Positions 26,144-37,793 of a stretch of DNA of 64,000 bases are shown piece by piece; position 1 is the stretch's first letter, and every line of letters starts with the position of its first letter. A model generated the notes under the pieces. That model made no database searches. It had not been told where the DNA came from and was given only the letters and a program-made list of their open reading frames with translations. A program made the translations under genes and the position numbers. Origin of the DNA: Melastoma dodecandrum (taxonomy: Eukaryota; Streptophyta; Magnoliopsida; Myrtales; Melastomataceae); assembly GCA_029817715.1 (NCBI GenBank), contig JARUPY010000267.1:1-64000 (forward strand), given 5' to 3'.

Positions 26144-28110
26144 ATGGTAAATTCTTCTCCTCGTGTTTCCCGTTTGTTTCTTTTCCCGATTTCTCCACCT
26201 CTTACGGACTGTAAATGTGCTTTGCGATGATGACGATGACGATGATTTTTGTTTTTGTTAGTTGTTCTTCTCCTACTTCAAGGATTTGGTTGGGAGGGAA
26301 GTGACGGTGGAGTTGAAGAACGATCTGGCCATCAGGGGCACCCTCCACTCCGTCGATCAGTACCTCAACATCAAGCTCGAGAACACCCGTGTCGTCGATC
26401 AGGACAAGTACCCCCACATGGTTCGTTGCCACTAACCACAACCCCCCGCCCCCCTATTTTGTGATTTCCTTGGACATTATTTGTGGCGGTTTTCCATTGC
26501 TCTGATCGTTAGGGTTCTGGGTTTCTTTTAGCTTGTCCTTTTTATTTGGTTTTGGCCCGCCCCAGTTCGACAGCAGTTTGTCGGTTTTTGGGAGCTATTG
26601 CATATGTTGGACATTGGACCTGAATCTTGGAATTGCAGGAGAAAGGACAAATTTATTCAGATTGTGACAGGGTAGGGTCGCCCCCACCGGCAATCTGAAC
26701 TGGCTGGTGGTTTGGAGGAAGCAAACTGACTAATTTTCTGTGATCGTGTTAGGTTTATTTGGGCTAGTGGCCCTTTCGATTGAAGAAACCGTTTTAGGCA
26801 TAAAAAGATTGCAGATTTTAAGTGGTTGATGCGTTTGTTAAGAGTAGCTTCTGTCTGAGGTCCTTGTCCTGTCAGAATATTGATTGGGGCTGTAGTTGGC
26901 TTTCCAGGGTGATATGAAACCATGGATTTCATTTCCATTTTAATCTTTGTCGCCATTGCCCTTAGTTATGGGAAAATTACAGGAAGTGGCTGGAGGCGCA
27001 CTACCCAAATTTATGTTTGATACAAACAAATAGATGTGAGTGAAAACTTAAGCTAGCTAATTGGTTGGGAACAACCTTTTCATTTGCACTGGACCTATTC
27101 TCAACATGCCCAAGTTATCTAATAATGGAATGGTAATGGCTTGTTTTAATTGAATGAGTAGTTGGTGAACTATTGATTACACATTTGCACTACATTGTGT
27201 GATTCTCTTAACTAAGCAAGAATTATCTAAGCTACAAATGTTCAACTACCTTCTCTTATCTGCATAAGTTATACTGCTTAGTGATTAGTGCATTAGGTAT
27301 GACTAATCTCAATTTGGAATTTTCCTGTGTGCTGGAATGAGACCATGTCAGATTTTATCCCTATATCTTGTAAACATAGTCCTGCAAATTCATTGGCACC
27401 TTTATATCTGTGGGTGAATTAGCATGTGGAAACATCCTAAGAATGGATTCTAAACTGAGTTCAAATAAATTGGGTCTTTTAATTTTTTTTTTGGACGCTC
27501 ATTTCTGATGGTTGTGTTTTTAGTTTTTGCTTCTTTTATGGATGGGTTGGCTGGCAATAGGTCTCATAGTAGTTTGCTTCCATTGTTTTTTTATTACAAA
27601 CTCGCCAGAATAAGCTCCACCGGAGATTAATACTCAAAAAATTGAAACTTCTGATTCTGCTTCAAGAGTTTTTCTTGTTTAAAGAATTTGGTTCTGTGAA
27701 GTCTAATATTGTTCATGATCACGTATAACGCATGCATGGAATTGGTGTGTTAAGTTGCCTTTTCACTCAACTCAAGAATTTTTCTTTCATTGTTGAGGTT
27801 CTTAGTGGAACACCTTTATTAGAGCTTGTGTGATTAGTCATTTTGATCTGCATTTTGCTTGATTTCCTATTCTCCTTTTCCTCTGCTATAATTTATGTTC
27901 TTGCATTGGGTAGCTGGGTCAAATGCTCTTAAACATATGGCTGATGAACTCATTTTGCCTTTTTGTTTTGCTCATTTCTTTTTGTTGTAGCTGTCGGTCA
28001 GGAATTGTTTCATTCGTGGTTCGGTGGTGAGATACGTGCAACTGCCGCCGGATGGGGTTGACGTCGAACTGCTTCATGATGCCACAAGGAGGGAAGCGAG
28101 GGGTGGTTAA
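26144..28110 (+). CDS. LSM2: Sm-like protein LSM2
   Basis: Three exons: 26144-26146 (only the ATG), 26262-26420 and 27991-28110. They give 93 codons plus TAA, exactly the LSM2 length. The Sm1 motif region is FFSYFKDLVGREVTVELKN...GTLHSVDQYLNIKLEN and the Sm2 region is MLSVRNCFIRGSVVRYVQLP. LSM2 is part of the LSM1-7 ring (mRNA decay, cytoplasm) and the LSM2-8 ring (U6 snRNA, nucleus). The start codon alone forms exon 1: the ATG is followed directly by GTAAAT, and exon 2 begins TTG TTC TTC after AG, restoring MLFFSYF. The second intron is about 1.57 kb and carries no other gene. Confidence 0.95.
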
Positions 28111-28366
28111 ATCTCGGAGTAATGTAGCTCTTGAGCTGGTGTATTGGCATGCATGGTTAAATTTGCTGATGTAATCCTGTGCATTAGGATTTATTGGTAT
28201 GGGAAAACGCAGCGCCTGATTGGACTTATTTTTACTTTTAAGGAGGAAGCTTCATGGAACCACATATGAGTGTTCACAATTTATGGACTGGATAGCTTTT
28301 ATTTGAATGATCTCCCCGGCAGGTCTTAATGTTTCCATTGCCGTCCGAAGAACAGTAGCAGCTCAA
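28111..28366. other. LSM2 3' flank
   Basis: No coding frame; 3' untranslated region of LSM2 followed by the end of a minus-strand gene fragment. Confidence 0.4.
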
Positions 28367-28530
28367 TCATTTGAGATGCTTGCGGAACCAATCAAGCATG
28401 TCCTTCTGGGCTTCCTGAGCGCCCTTCACGGCCACTTCGTCGTCGTCTTTGTGTCTTACAGCCCATCCATGCACTACCCCTGGGAATATCTTCACGTATG
28501 CATCGCGAAAATGGAAGTGCCCGAGGAGTG
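28367..28530 (-). pseudogene. Last-exon fragment of a dienelactone-hydrolase-family gene
   Basis: On the minus strand the frame reads DAYVKIFPGVVHGWAVRH, then an acidic stretch, and ends DMLDWFRKHLK with TGA at 28369-28367. This is the conserved C terminus of plant dienelactone-hydrolase-like proteins (often annotated endo-1,3;1,4-beta-D-glucanase); the His in VVHGW is the catalytic His of that family. I see no upstream exons between 28530 and 28976, so only the terminal exon remains and it should be non-functional. Upstream exons beyond an undetected long intron are not excluded, but the PALE CRESS gene starts within 450 bases. Confidence 0.6.
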
Positions 28531-28976
28531 TGCTTGTATGCTTACCTCGTCTTTTGTGGACAGGACATCTTCAAACTGTAGATATTTGGACATTATATAC
28601 AAATCACATCGATTGAATATATTTAGTTAATCTCTAATACAGAAAACATTGGAAAACAACGAGGTTAGTAAAGCAATTATAATTAGTTTAGAAAAGAAAT
28701 TGTGAAATATATTGTCTTAAATTACTGGGTCGTGGTTTAAAACAATGAAATTTATTTTATGAAAAAGTCGCCTTAGATAATTTTGGTGAAATTGGGAAGG
28801 TCACGTGAAACCCAAAATTATCGATTTTCCAAAGAATTTGCATGTTTTCCTTTGTTCCTTATGGAACCCAAAAAAGGGAAATGAAAAAATCGGGCCAAAT
28901 TTTCTTACAACAAACAAACAGGGCCTCCTTAAACCCCTAGTGTGTCCGGAAAGAGAGGTCTTTTTGGGAGGGAGGG
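28531..28976. other. PALE CRESS promoter region
   Basis: AT-rich, no coding frame supported. Confidence 0.35.
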
Positions 28977-31323
28977 ATGGAAGGATCGCTGCTTCATCCG
29001 CCTTGCGTGCTGCTGCTTCCCTCGACCCACAACCTACAGACCCCCAAGTTTGTACCTTTCGAAGGTTTTTGTTCTTGTCCCTCTGCTCGAGTTCTGGGTT
29101 TTTATCTGTGGTTTTTGTTTGGAGATGATGGTCGATGTTGTGTGTTAGGACTGAGGGGGAGGAGGAGAGTGTTGAGGAGGAGGAGGTGTGCTACCAAGGA
29201 AGAGCCTCCGCTCATGGAGGGGCTTCCCAAGGAATTCTACGATGACGTCAGTCTTTATGAGATGCTCAATCACGGCCCTCTTATTGTTGAAATTGCTTCG
29301 CTCTCTGCCTACTTCTTTCGAATTTTTGATTGAGCTACAAAGGAGAAACAAAATCTTTGCATTTTATTTTACGTTGATATACCACGAGCACGTAGTGTGA
29401 CGGTAGTGTTGAATGGCTCTGAAGGGATGCACCGACAAAAGGGACCTCGGCTTGGCTTGTTGTGCATTGTGCTTGGGTGTCGCCGTGCGTTCTCGATTAG
29501 AACTATGAGCTTTCTGTGAAAGTTAATGATGCTGGATGACAATGAAGATAACTGGCTTTTTGGAATGAAATGTGCCTTGAGAAGGTCCTACCTGTGGTTT
29601 CCCAGATGTCATGTTCTTTAGGAAGAAGACGATGGTTTTCTGTATGTTTGAGATTGTTGAGATGGTAAGATCGGAGTGGTAGGATAATCATTACTCTCAA
29701 AGCTGTTGGATTCGAAGTTTCATTAAACTGTCTCGGGTTCGACAGTTTATAATGTCCTCTCTCCTCACTCGTTAGGAATGGCAAGCTAAACAGCGGGAGA
29801 AGACAAAGGAATTTAATCGGATGAAGCAGGAAGAGGACAAAGAAGAAGAAAGGAAGGTTCAGGAGTATCGGGAAATTGGAATGCGTTTGAAGGACTTCCC
29901 GCAAGAAGATGTGATTAAAGCAAGGAAATTAGTTGCAAGTTTTATTATGGCAGCGGAAGAAGTTGAAGAGGTACTGGTTCAATGATTCTTCTTTCTGTAG
30001 CTTCGAATATCCACTGACGAATGTATTGCGTTATTTTAGTTACTTGGAACTGTTATCACAGCAGAATCTGCTGTCTCAATCAACTTAATCAGTACATAAT
30101 ATCGAATCACCATGTCTTTATCGGCTCCTTCACTTGCGTGGCTGATTTCATATTCTTCTGACAGAAAATTGAGGCTGCTGCTGGGAAAGGGGAGTTAAAC
30201 GAGCTTGTCTTAATGGTTATATGGAACCGGCTCGATCTTGCTAGACGCGATGTATTCTTCGTTCTCTCTTTCTCGCACTCTCATTCCGGTGACACGCACA
30301 ATGACGTGGTGTTATATGTTATCCATGAATTCTTTTCAGGATGAGAAGGATGCAATTAGAAGTCTGGATCTACTATACAGGAGAGTCGAGGTATTGCTTT
30401 CTGTATATGGAGCTTTCTCTTCTCGTCTGCTTGAGTTGGGCAAAAGATCTCCTAATATATAAGAATCGATGTAAAAATACTTGGGTGATTGAGGCCTTCA
30501 TTTGAAAAAAAAAAAGAAACTATAAATGGTTTCTTGTAATTTTTTATTAAATTCATATCTACTTATATTGGATGTTCTCATCAAAATTTCATCGTGTAGA
30601 CGGAGATCCTGAAACGGGAGGCGTCTCCGGCTATGAGATTGCTGAACGATCTTTTGAATATGTATGATGGGTTTGATAATGATGGGTGGCTGAAGGAGTG
30701 TAGAAAGCTCATGATGAGTACTTTCCCGAGGGAGGATCCTTTCAGCATTCTGGTTCCTGCAGGATTCGACTTGGACAAGGTAAGCTTGTTAATGTTTGTC
30801 TGCTTGGCCCATCAATTTGGAAGTTGCAAATACACAGAATAATTTCAGTGGATGACACAAGACAAAGTTCTGGTAATATACTTAATCCCTCTGGTAAAGT
30901 TTGTTAAAGGTGTTGCCTGCTTTGTGTTGGCCGTGTGTGTAATTTGTTCGGTTGTGTAGTCGGTCAAAAACGGGAAACTATGAGAGTATTGTCGATTCTG
31001 ATCACTTGGACCATTTTTTTCTTCTCAAAAGCTTTTTCAGTCAGTACATAATTAGCTACTCGAGTTATTTTTTTCCTTTTTCTATGTAGCACGAAGGGCC
31101 GATTCGACCTCCACCTGAAGCCGATGATGTCCTTTTGAGAGTGGACTTTGTACGGGAGGTCGATGCTCTGCTACGAGAGGTCCGAGCCGAGCAAAGTGAA
31201 TTGCTAGATATCCAGGGTTTTGACCCGGAATCTGTGGCAAGCAGGTTGAAGCAGCAAGAAAAGCAGCGAACCATTCAACAAGTAGAATCTCTCCTTAACT
31301 TAGCCATCAATCTACAGTGGTAG
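28977..31323 (+). CDS. PAC: PALE CRESS (PAC), plastid RNA-binding/23S rRNA maturation protein
   Basis: Six exons: 28977-29246, 29776-29970, 30165-30251, 30340-30390, 30600-30779 and 31090-31323, all in phase 0, giving 338 codons plus TAG. PAC is a chloroplast protein needed for plastid rRNA and ribosome maturation and leaf greening. The body is highly conserved: LMEGLPKEFYDD, EWQAKQREKTKEF, then a charged coiled coil, NELVLMVIWNRLDLARRD, DEKDAIRSLDLLYRRVE, TEILKREASPAMRLLNDLL, FPREDPFSILVPAGFD, HEGPIRPPPEADDVLLR, ending LNLAINLQW. The N terminus is a plausible transit peptide. Oddity: around 29145-29190 the used frame gives an Arg-rich run (GRRRVLRRRR), whereas the neighbouring frame gives LCVRTEGEEESVEEEE, which looks like the acidic stretch I expect after PAC transit peptides. 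Two compensating indels, or an error, are possible. An alternative start within exon 1 is not excluded. Confidence 0.9.
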
Positions 31324-32930
31324 CTTGCCATGTACACGATTTCATAGAACAGCACGACAATATTTGTCGTGCACATTTGAAAGGCATTGCAGATGAAATA
31401 GCTGATGTATATGAGGCATCGTGTAATACAGGATCGAGCAGAGTTATCTTTAAATACAGTTCCTTCTCGGGGTACAGCATCAGGCTTTGCACCAAATTTT
31501 GATTGTATAACGTTATCAGGTGGCTGTTGTACATTAAGTGTTCACTGTAATATACAAAATTTTACCTAGAAACAAATTACCTAGATGAAATCGCATTGCA
31601 CCTCAGATCACCTCTGGCGCTTTCCTCGTGTCCATCAGAACAGTAAGTAATGGAACAGAAAGAAACCGAAAGTTCCGATCACACATCACGAGAACGATGC
31701 GGCACCTGAGTTTTCATCACTGGTTGATGAAGCTGAAGAGGATGAAGGCAGTAGGGAGGTGGGAGGACCTGATGAACCGTAGGGCCGTGGAGGAGTACGA
31801 GGGAGGGGAGTGATTTAGTTATAGAGCAGCCAAAGGGGTTCTCTCACGAGGTTTGTTGTTAATCGTAAAAATATTTCGCTAAATAGGATAAGTAGTTTCA
31901 AAATTCATTCGTAGAAATTAGAATTGTTAATTCGTATTTTTTTTTTTGTTCTTTGTCAACTCCATTTTTTGTCTTATCACGTGATCTCTTAAAAATCGGA
32001 GTTGTTAATTCCAAATTTTGGACAAATTTTATAACTACTTGCGAAATATTTTGATGCTTAAATTGGTACAAACCTCCGCTTGGCCGTTTTTTAAACGTGC
32101 GAATTTACTGATTTGACATCCTCTCATTACTATTATGCTCCCTCTTGTCCTTATTTAGAAGGAGAAAGAGAGTTCATTATTATCATCATTATTACTACTA
32201 GCATGACATTTTTAGTTTATCTTAGGAGGAAATTTCATTCTCATAAAATATAATAATTATTTTTTAAGTTAAAAGCAAAAACTTCTTGACGAAGGGAATT
32301 CGTGAATGGGGTGAAAATGTAATTTTGTTAAATCTTTGGATGGACGGGCGCGGGATTTCAGTAACAACTTTTAAAATATATCAAATAATATCTCTAATTC
32401 TCTATTCTGATTTTGATTTACATAAAATTCGATGAGAGAGCTCGTCGAAAAAAGTGGACGACTAGATGATTAAAACACAGAATTCCATCACCTAAGAATA
32501 CCATGTCGCTCACTTTAGCGAACTCGGTGTTATAAACACCGATTTTCTTAAGAGACGTATTTCTAACAACGTTTTAAAAGTATTATTTAACGAAATTTTT
32601 TTTACAAACATTATTAATTTTTGGAACTTAGGCAGCGGGATGTGGTAGTTTCGTTCTATTAAGAAAATATGGATTATACTTTTGGTAATTGATTGGAAAT
32701 GTCATAATAGGGAGGATTCAGATCTCATATTTCCAAAGTGGTGTTGATGTTTTATCATTACAGGTAAGTATTGGTTGGGGGGGGGGGGAGTAACTGGCAC
32801 AACAACTAACTTAACTGTTTCCCTTTTTAGGTTCATGAAAATCCAACCCCTCTTCTCGTCCCCCTGTCTGTTAACCCAGATCAATACACGACGACTGCAT
32901 CTTCCTCTCCTTGTTGTTGATTGTTGTTCG
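31324..32930. other. Intergenic, no supported gene
   Basis: PAC 3' flank, then AT-rich DNA (31850-32650) with no coding frame, then GPX upstream sequence with a G-run near 32778-32788. Confidence 0.45.
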
Positions 32931-34081
32931 ATGGGAGGATCCAATTCCATCACCCAGAAATCCATCCACGAGTTCACCGTCAAGGTCTCCCTCCCCCCAC
33001 CCCCTTTCTTTCCCTTTCACCCATGATCTATTGATCTGATTGAGTTTTGCAGGATACAAGAGGCAGAGATGTCAACTTGAACATTTACAGAGGGAAGGTC
33101 CTCCTCGTCGTCAATGTCGCCTCCAAATGGTTCTTCTTCTATTCCCTCCTCCTCTTCCATTCCTTTTTCCTTGTTCCTTCGGATTGATTTGATGGGGGGC
33201 GGGTTTTGTTTATGGCGTGTCTTTGCAGTGGTTTTACCGACGCCAATTATACTCAGCTTAGCGAGCTTTATGGAAGATACAAGGATAAAGGTCTGTTCCC
33301 TTCTCTTCTTTACGAGATGATGGTGTGCTTGGAGTTCTGATCACTGTCGAAGATGGATGTCCACGACCGACTTTGGACGGATGGCAATGCATTGTGCCGA
33401 ATGGGGAGGGACCTGGAGCTTCCGAGCAATGGAATGGAATTATCATGTGTCTGATTAAGGAGATCGATATTCAGTCCCTCTGTGTGTAATTTTATGAACC
33501 TATACATCGTCTGAGTATGTTTCGTTCTTCGTATAGGATTGGAAATTCTGGCATTTCCGTGCAACCAGTTCTTGAAACAAGAGCCCGGGACAAGCGAGGA
33601 GGCTGCGGAATTCGCGTGCAAGAGATACAAGGCAGAATACCCCATCTTCAGAAAGGTACATAAATCGAGTAGCCCTACCCCCTGACCGGAGGATCTTTGT
33701 GGCCGTGCATTCTACATTACTACTCTATGTCTCTTGATGCCGAGGTTGATCTTTCGATGAATAGGTACATTGTAACGGCCCCAAAACAGATCCCGTGTTT
33801 CAGTTCCTCAAATCGAGGAAACCGGGGTTCTTGGGCACGAGGATAAAGTGGAACTTCACCAAGTTCCTCGTCGACAAACAAGGCCGTGTTATCCAGCGAT
33901 ACGGGCCGATCACACCCCCTTTGTCTATTGAGGTTAGCTCAGTCTCTCCATTGATCCCGTCCGACGTTTACCTTTTCAGTGGTTTTTGTAACCACCAGAG
34001 GTTCCTCTAATCTCGTCTTATATCCCTTTGTGTTCTCTTCAATTACAGGCGGATATACAGAAGGCACTGGGAGGGGCATAA
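32931..34081 (+). CDS. GPX: Glutathione peroxidase (thioredoxin-type, plant GPX)
   Basis: Six exons: 32931-32984, 33053-33129, 33229-33290, 33537-33655, 33765-33932 and 34049-34081, giving 170 codons plus TAA. Plant GPXs reduce lipid and hydrogen peroxides, mostly with thioredoxin. Seen: peroxidatic Cys44 in ASKCGFT (its codon is split by intron 2), FPCNQF with Cys73 and Gln75, resolving Cys92 in [14 protein letters not shown], and [13 protein letters not shown] with the catalytic Trp and Asn. There is no transit peptide. The N terminus MGGSNS fits an N-myristoylation signal, as in Arabidopsis GPX4/5-type isoforms, so I infer a cytosolic or plasma-membrane-associated form. Exon 1 starts at the ATG giving the short conserved N terminus; frame continues upstream but without homology. 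Confidence 0.95.
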
Positions 34082-34868
34082 GCTGCTCATGACTACCTGC
34101 TTTTCTCGTAAATCATCCGCTAGTGTTGCCTAGATCGCGACGTTTTCTGTCTCCGGGGCTTCAAATTTTTCTCTTCCATGTTTTGCTTGCTGGTCATTTG
34201 TTTTCAAGTTTTTGCTACTCTTTTCGTCAATAGAGTGGAGTAATACATGTTTAGCCAAAGTAAACGGAACTAGCAATTGCAGAAAGGCTCCTGGCTCGGC
34301 GTCAGTTCATGATGTTATCTTGGCAAGTATGGCAAAGGCGAAACTTCTCCGAGCGCCAGTTTTAGATAGAAATCACCCGGGACACACATTACCTTATGCC
34401 TGTTTCGATTTAACTGAACTCCTCCCGTGCCAGATCCCTGATTCCTTTTAGCCATGGAAACTGCGAAACAACGCACTACGATTACAGCAGACGTCGAATC
34501 TGGCGGGGAGGAATGGGAAGAGTAAGCTTGCAGGCAACTCTGCTGAACTCAAAACAAACCTGCGATCTTCAATCGCCCGAAACGTTCTTCTCCCTGATAA
34601 CATCCTGAAGTTAGGACAAGGGGTTTAAGGTTGTACTTTGGTGGGCATCAAATCAAAATTCAATCCAACCCCAGCAGAGTTTACTGAGAATCATCCCAAA
34701 TGAATGAAATGGGGTGTATGCTATTTTTGTCTCTCAACTCCCTTTTGTCCTTCCCCAAGTGATCAAATCAAACTCCAACTACATCCATCCTAAACATTAA
34801 GGTTAAGGCAAGAACCTCATGATCCATCCATCCTTGAACATTTCACTTTCCCTTTGTTCATAGTCAAG
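34082..34868. other. Intergenic, no supported gene
   Basis: GPX 3' flank. No coding frame with recognisable similarity. Confidence 0.4.
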
Positions 34869-34876
34869 TATAAAAA
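34869..34876 (+). promoter_or_regulatory. TATA box of the nsLTP-like gene
   Basis: TATAAAAA lying 65-72 bases upstream of the ATG at 34941, the right distance for a leader of about 40 bases. It shows that the ATG-like codon at the start of the longer open frame (34854) lies upstream of the likely transcript. Confidence 0.55.
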
Positions 34877-34940
34877 TCACCCCCCGCTCCCCCCTCCCTC
34901 CCTACACGTCCAGAATAAACAGAGCCCAACACATCAAAAA

Positions 34941-35456
34941 ATGAGAGTGGTAGTCATCACGGGGAGTACATCCCGAGTGTCTGCGATGATGGCGGTGCTG
35001 TTTGCTGCACTCCTGTCGATTCTACTAGCACGTGGCTCCGACTCCCAGCGTCTCGGCATGACCCGGCCCCTGCCCCTGCCCCTGTCTCCCCCAGAACAAC
35101 ATCCCCTCTGCGTCTCCCAGTTCTCGCTCGTGAACTACGCGTGCTCCTCGCTCCCTTACAACCCGGGGCCGTACCCTCCCGAGCCGCCTTCTCCTCCGGA
35201 CGACGGCGACAGCCATGGGCTCCATCATCATCGCCGGCACCAACACCGCCATCACCACCACCACCACGGACACCGTGATCCTGGCCCCGCTGAAGAGGAC
35301 TGCTGCAGATGGCTGAAGGAGGTGGACGAGACATGCGTCTGCGACCTGCTCGTCCACCTGCCGGTATTCCTAGCTAGGCCAGTGCACGAGTACCACGTCA
35401 TAGTCCCCGAGGTGTGCAACGTCACGTACTCGTGCGATGGGAGGCTGAGGCCGTGA
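34941..35456 (+). CDS. Secreted 8-cysteine nsLTP-like protein with His-rich linker
   Basis: Single exon, 171 codons plus TGA, starting at MRVVVITG; a longer open frame begins at 34854 but lies before the TATA box. Residues about 15-35 are a signal peptide (MMAVLFAALLSILLA). The mature part has eight Cys in the order C, C, CC, CxC, C, C (LCVSQF, YACSS, DCCRWL, TCVCDL, VCNVTYSC), the disulfide pattern of the nsLTP / hydrophobic seed protein fold. Between Cys2 and the CC pair sits an unusual Pro-rich then His-rich linker (roughly 14 His within 25 residues). It probably acts in the apoplast as a lipid-binding or wall protein; the ligand is unknown. The linker could bind metal, but this is inference. 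Confidence 0.85.
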   Translation: MRVVVITGSTSRVSAMMAVLFAALLSILLARGSDSQRLGMTRPLPLPLSPPEQHPLCVSQFSLVNYACSSLPYNPGPYPPEPPSPPDDGDSHGLHHHRRHQHRHHHHHHGHRDPGPAEEDCCRWLKEVDETCVCDLLVHLPVFLARPVHEYHVIVPEVCNVTYSCDGRLRP

Positions 35457-36778
35457 GAACTCGGGATCGAGACTATAAAAGGTGAAGAAGCAAGCAAGCT
35501 TATTACAGCTGATATCTCCCTAGGTCCTACGACATATGAAATCCACGGCAACATGTCGTATCATCATCATAAAGTTATCATACTTACACGAACGAACACG
35601 ATGTCTGTCCAAATTTCGCCTCCGGTATCAATAATATCAAGTAAGCAAGCTGTTGAGCAATGAATGCGACATGAAATTTGGACAAAAGTAGATATAACTA
35701 AAGGCTACGGATACATTTCATATCCGGTGATGAAAAAAAAAAAATAAGAAGATATTGTATGAATTCTTTTTAGCCTTATTATTAGGGGTGATGATTGGCC
35801 AGCTAATAAAAGAAAAGAAACAAAAGGAAAATAAAAGAAGAAGATCGCTTTTGTTTTTTTCACTTAAGCGTGTGGGATTCGCCCATATGAATTATTCCAT
35901 TAATATCTTTTCTTACAAGTCGGTCTGTGTCGGTTCGCTACGTATTCACAACATAAGGCACAGGGGGGGATTATTATTATGAACATAGACCTAACAACTA
36001 CAATATAATGATGCTTAATCCCTTTTGAATTTATCCCCTTCTTCCAACAATTGCAGAAATTACTTTAGTCTTCTTTTTCTTTTGGTGATTGAGTTGGCCC
36101 AACTTCTCTTCTTTTATCTGTTATTATTTATTTTTGGGGGGGGGGGGGGGGATTGACATTGGTGCTGGTGTGGATGTCATCATCATGTCCATGTCGTCTT
36201 CATTAATTTCTATGGCAACCAAATGCATATATCTATCCATCTTCTTCCTTCTTATTATTTTAAAAATTCACAACACTACTCAGCACCTTTCTCTATAATT
36301 TTGTTGCATTCCATACTGTACGATCCAAACCACGTTAACGGAGTCGGTCAGGGATCCCGATGTGGAGAGAATGTTAGTGAATCGGTCGGCCGAGTAACGT
36401 CCATTCAAGTTGAATCGGACTAGCATTTTTGGCTCCTGATCGTTGCTTCAAGGCTACGCGAATTTCTTATACCAATTCTGTTATGAATTTTTATGTGTAC
36501 GGTGTTTGAATTCAGTACCGCTTTGATATAATGTAGAAACTGCTTAAACTTTTCTAGGTAGGTTTAACGTGCGGCTAGAGGAGTAGGACGTCAATGGCTT
36601 CTACGAAGATGATACTTTTTATTACACTGAATAGCGGACCTCCTAATCGTAGTGTGTTACATGCGGACCGACGAGGGCAAAATGGCCTCAGGGAACTCTT
36701 TCCATATATTCTTCCGGCAACCGCTCTGTTGCCGTCTCTCTGTCTCTCTTCCAAATCCTTTAACTACTTCCGCAGAGG
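35457..36778. other. Intergenic between convergent genes
   Basis: No coding frame. Contains a G-run of about 18 bases near 36136-36151 and AT-rich DNA. Confidence 0.45.
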
Positions 36779-37753
36779 CTAGGCCAGTACCCTGCCGCTG
36801 ACTGTGGAAAGTGCTCGTGGGATGAGTGCTTTTGCCGGGGCGTATTTCGTAGCTCCGTAGAGGAACTCTGCCACGATTGACGTGCTGGGCTCGATGACGA
36901 GCTGCCTCCATGCTTCGTCGGCTTCTGCTCCTTGCTTCTGGAACACCTGCGTCGCATCTAGCCTGTGGACGTTCCATCTCTTGAAGTTTCGGAGCCGGTG
37001 GATCTTCTCCAACTGGCGGCAGGCCAATTTGCAGGTGTTATACTTGATTTCGGCGATGGCCTCCTCCAGCAGTCGCTTCCGGTAGTTCTCATCGAGGAAC
37101 TTCTCCGTCCGGAAGTATAAGTCAAGCTCAGGGACTCCGATGGCCCTCTTAATTCCCCGGGAATAATCCGCATTGGGATCAAAGACCTTCCCTACCTCCT
37201 CTACCAGCCCCTTTCCGAGCATCCTGTTGACCCTCTCCGACACGAACGAATGCAGCACGGGCATCGCGACGTCCACCCACAGGAAGCAGCACTCGTACCT
37301 AGACCTAAAGTTAAAACTAGGATCGGAGACCAGCGCTTCGACGTATGAATTAGACCCGCCGACGATGATCGGATGCTGACCGCGCGCAGAGATGGAATCG
37401 ACGGCGACAGAGGCCAGGCCGCAGAAATCCCCTGCTGTGAAATCCGCATCAGGGCAGATATTCCCCAGCAAGTGATGAGGGATGCCGCACTTCTCTTCCT
37501 CGGTGACCTTATTGGTGACAACATTGAGGCCCTGGTAAACCTGCATCTTATCTGAATTCACGATCTCGGCGGGGAACCGGGACGCGATGTCGATGGAGAG
37601 ACGCGATTTCCCAGTCCCGGTGGCGCCTAATACGACGACGACCTTCTCCCTTTCCCGGGGAGGGATCAAGGGGCTGAGGTCGAGGCGACCAGGCACGTCC
37701 TCGAGGAAGGGCTTAGCGGGTTTGCAGATTACCATGGATATACTCATGTTCAT
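36779..37753 (-). CDS. IPT: Adenylate isopentenyltransferase (cytokinin synthesis)
   Basis: Intronless, 324 codons plus TAG, as for plant ATP/ADP-type IPTs. It transfers the dimethylallyl group to ATP/ADP, the first committed step of cytokinin synthesis. Motifs: P-loop GATGTGKS at 43-50, EIVNSDKMQVYQGL with the substrate-binding Asp, GIPHHLLG, PIIVGGSNSYVEAL, RYECCFLWVDVAMPVL, DYSRGIKRAIGVPE, and the C-terminal TCKLACRQLEKI. The N terminus MNMSISMVICK resembles Arabidopsis IPT3, whose Cys can be farnesylated at the other end; here the C terminus is SGRVLA, so no CaaX box. A TATAAAAG at 37793-37786 puts transcription near 37760, leaving a very short leader. IPT3-like assignment is inference from the N terminus only. 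Confidence 0.95.
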   Translation of the reverse strand: MNMSISMVICKPAKPFLEDVPGRLDLSPLIPPREREKVVVVLGATGTGKSRLSIDIASRFPAEIVNSDKMQVYQGLNVVTNKVTEEEKCGIPHHLLGNICPDADFTAGDFCGLASVAVDSISARGQHPIIVGGSNSYVEALVSDPSFNFRSRYECCFLWVDVAMPVLHSFVSERVNRMLGKGLVEEVGKVFDPNADYSRGIKRAIGVPELDLYFRTEKFLDENYRKRLLEEAIAEIKYNTCKLACRQLEKIHRLRNFKRWNVHRLDATQVFQKQGAEADEAWRQLVIEPSTSIVAEFLYGATKYAPAKALIPRALSTVSGRVLA

Positions 37754-37785
37754 GACTATTACTTAGGCCTGAGTAGAGATGGTAA

Positions 37786-37793
37786 CTTTTATA
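37786..37793 (-). promoter_or_regulatory. TATA box of the IPT gene
   Basis: TATAAAAG on the minus strand, 33-40 bases before the IPT ATG. Either the 5' leader is very short or a later Met (M3 or M7, conserved spacing in IPT3-like proteins) is used. Confidence 0.5.
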
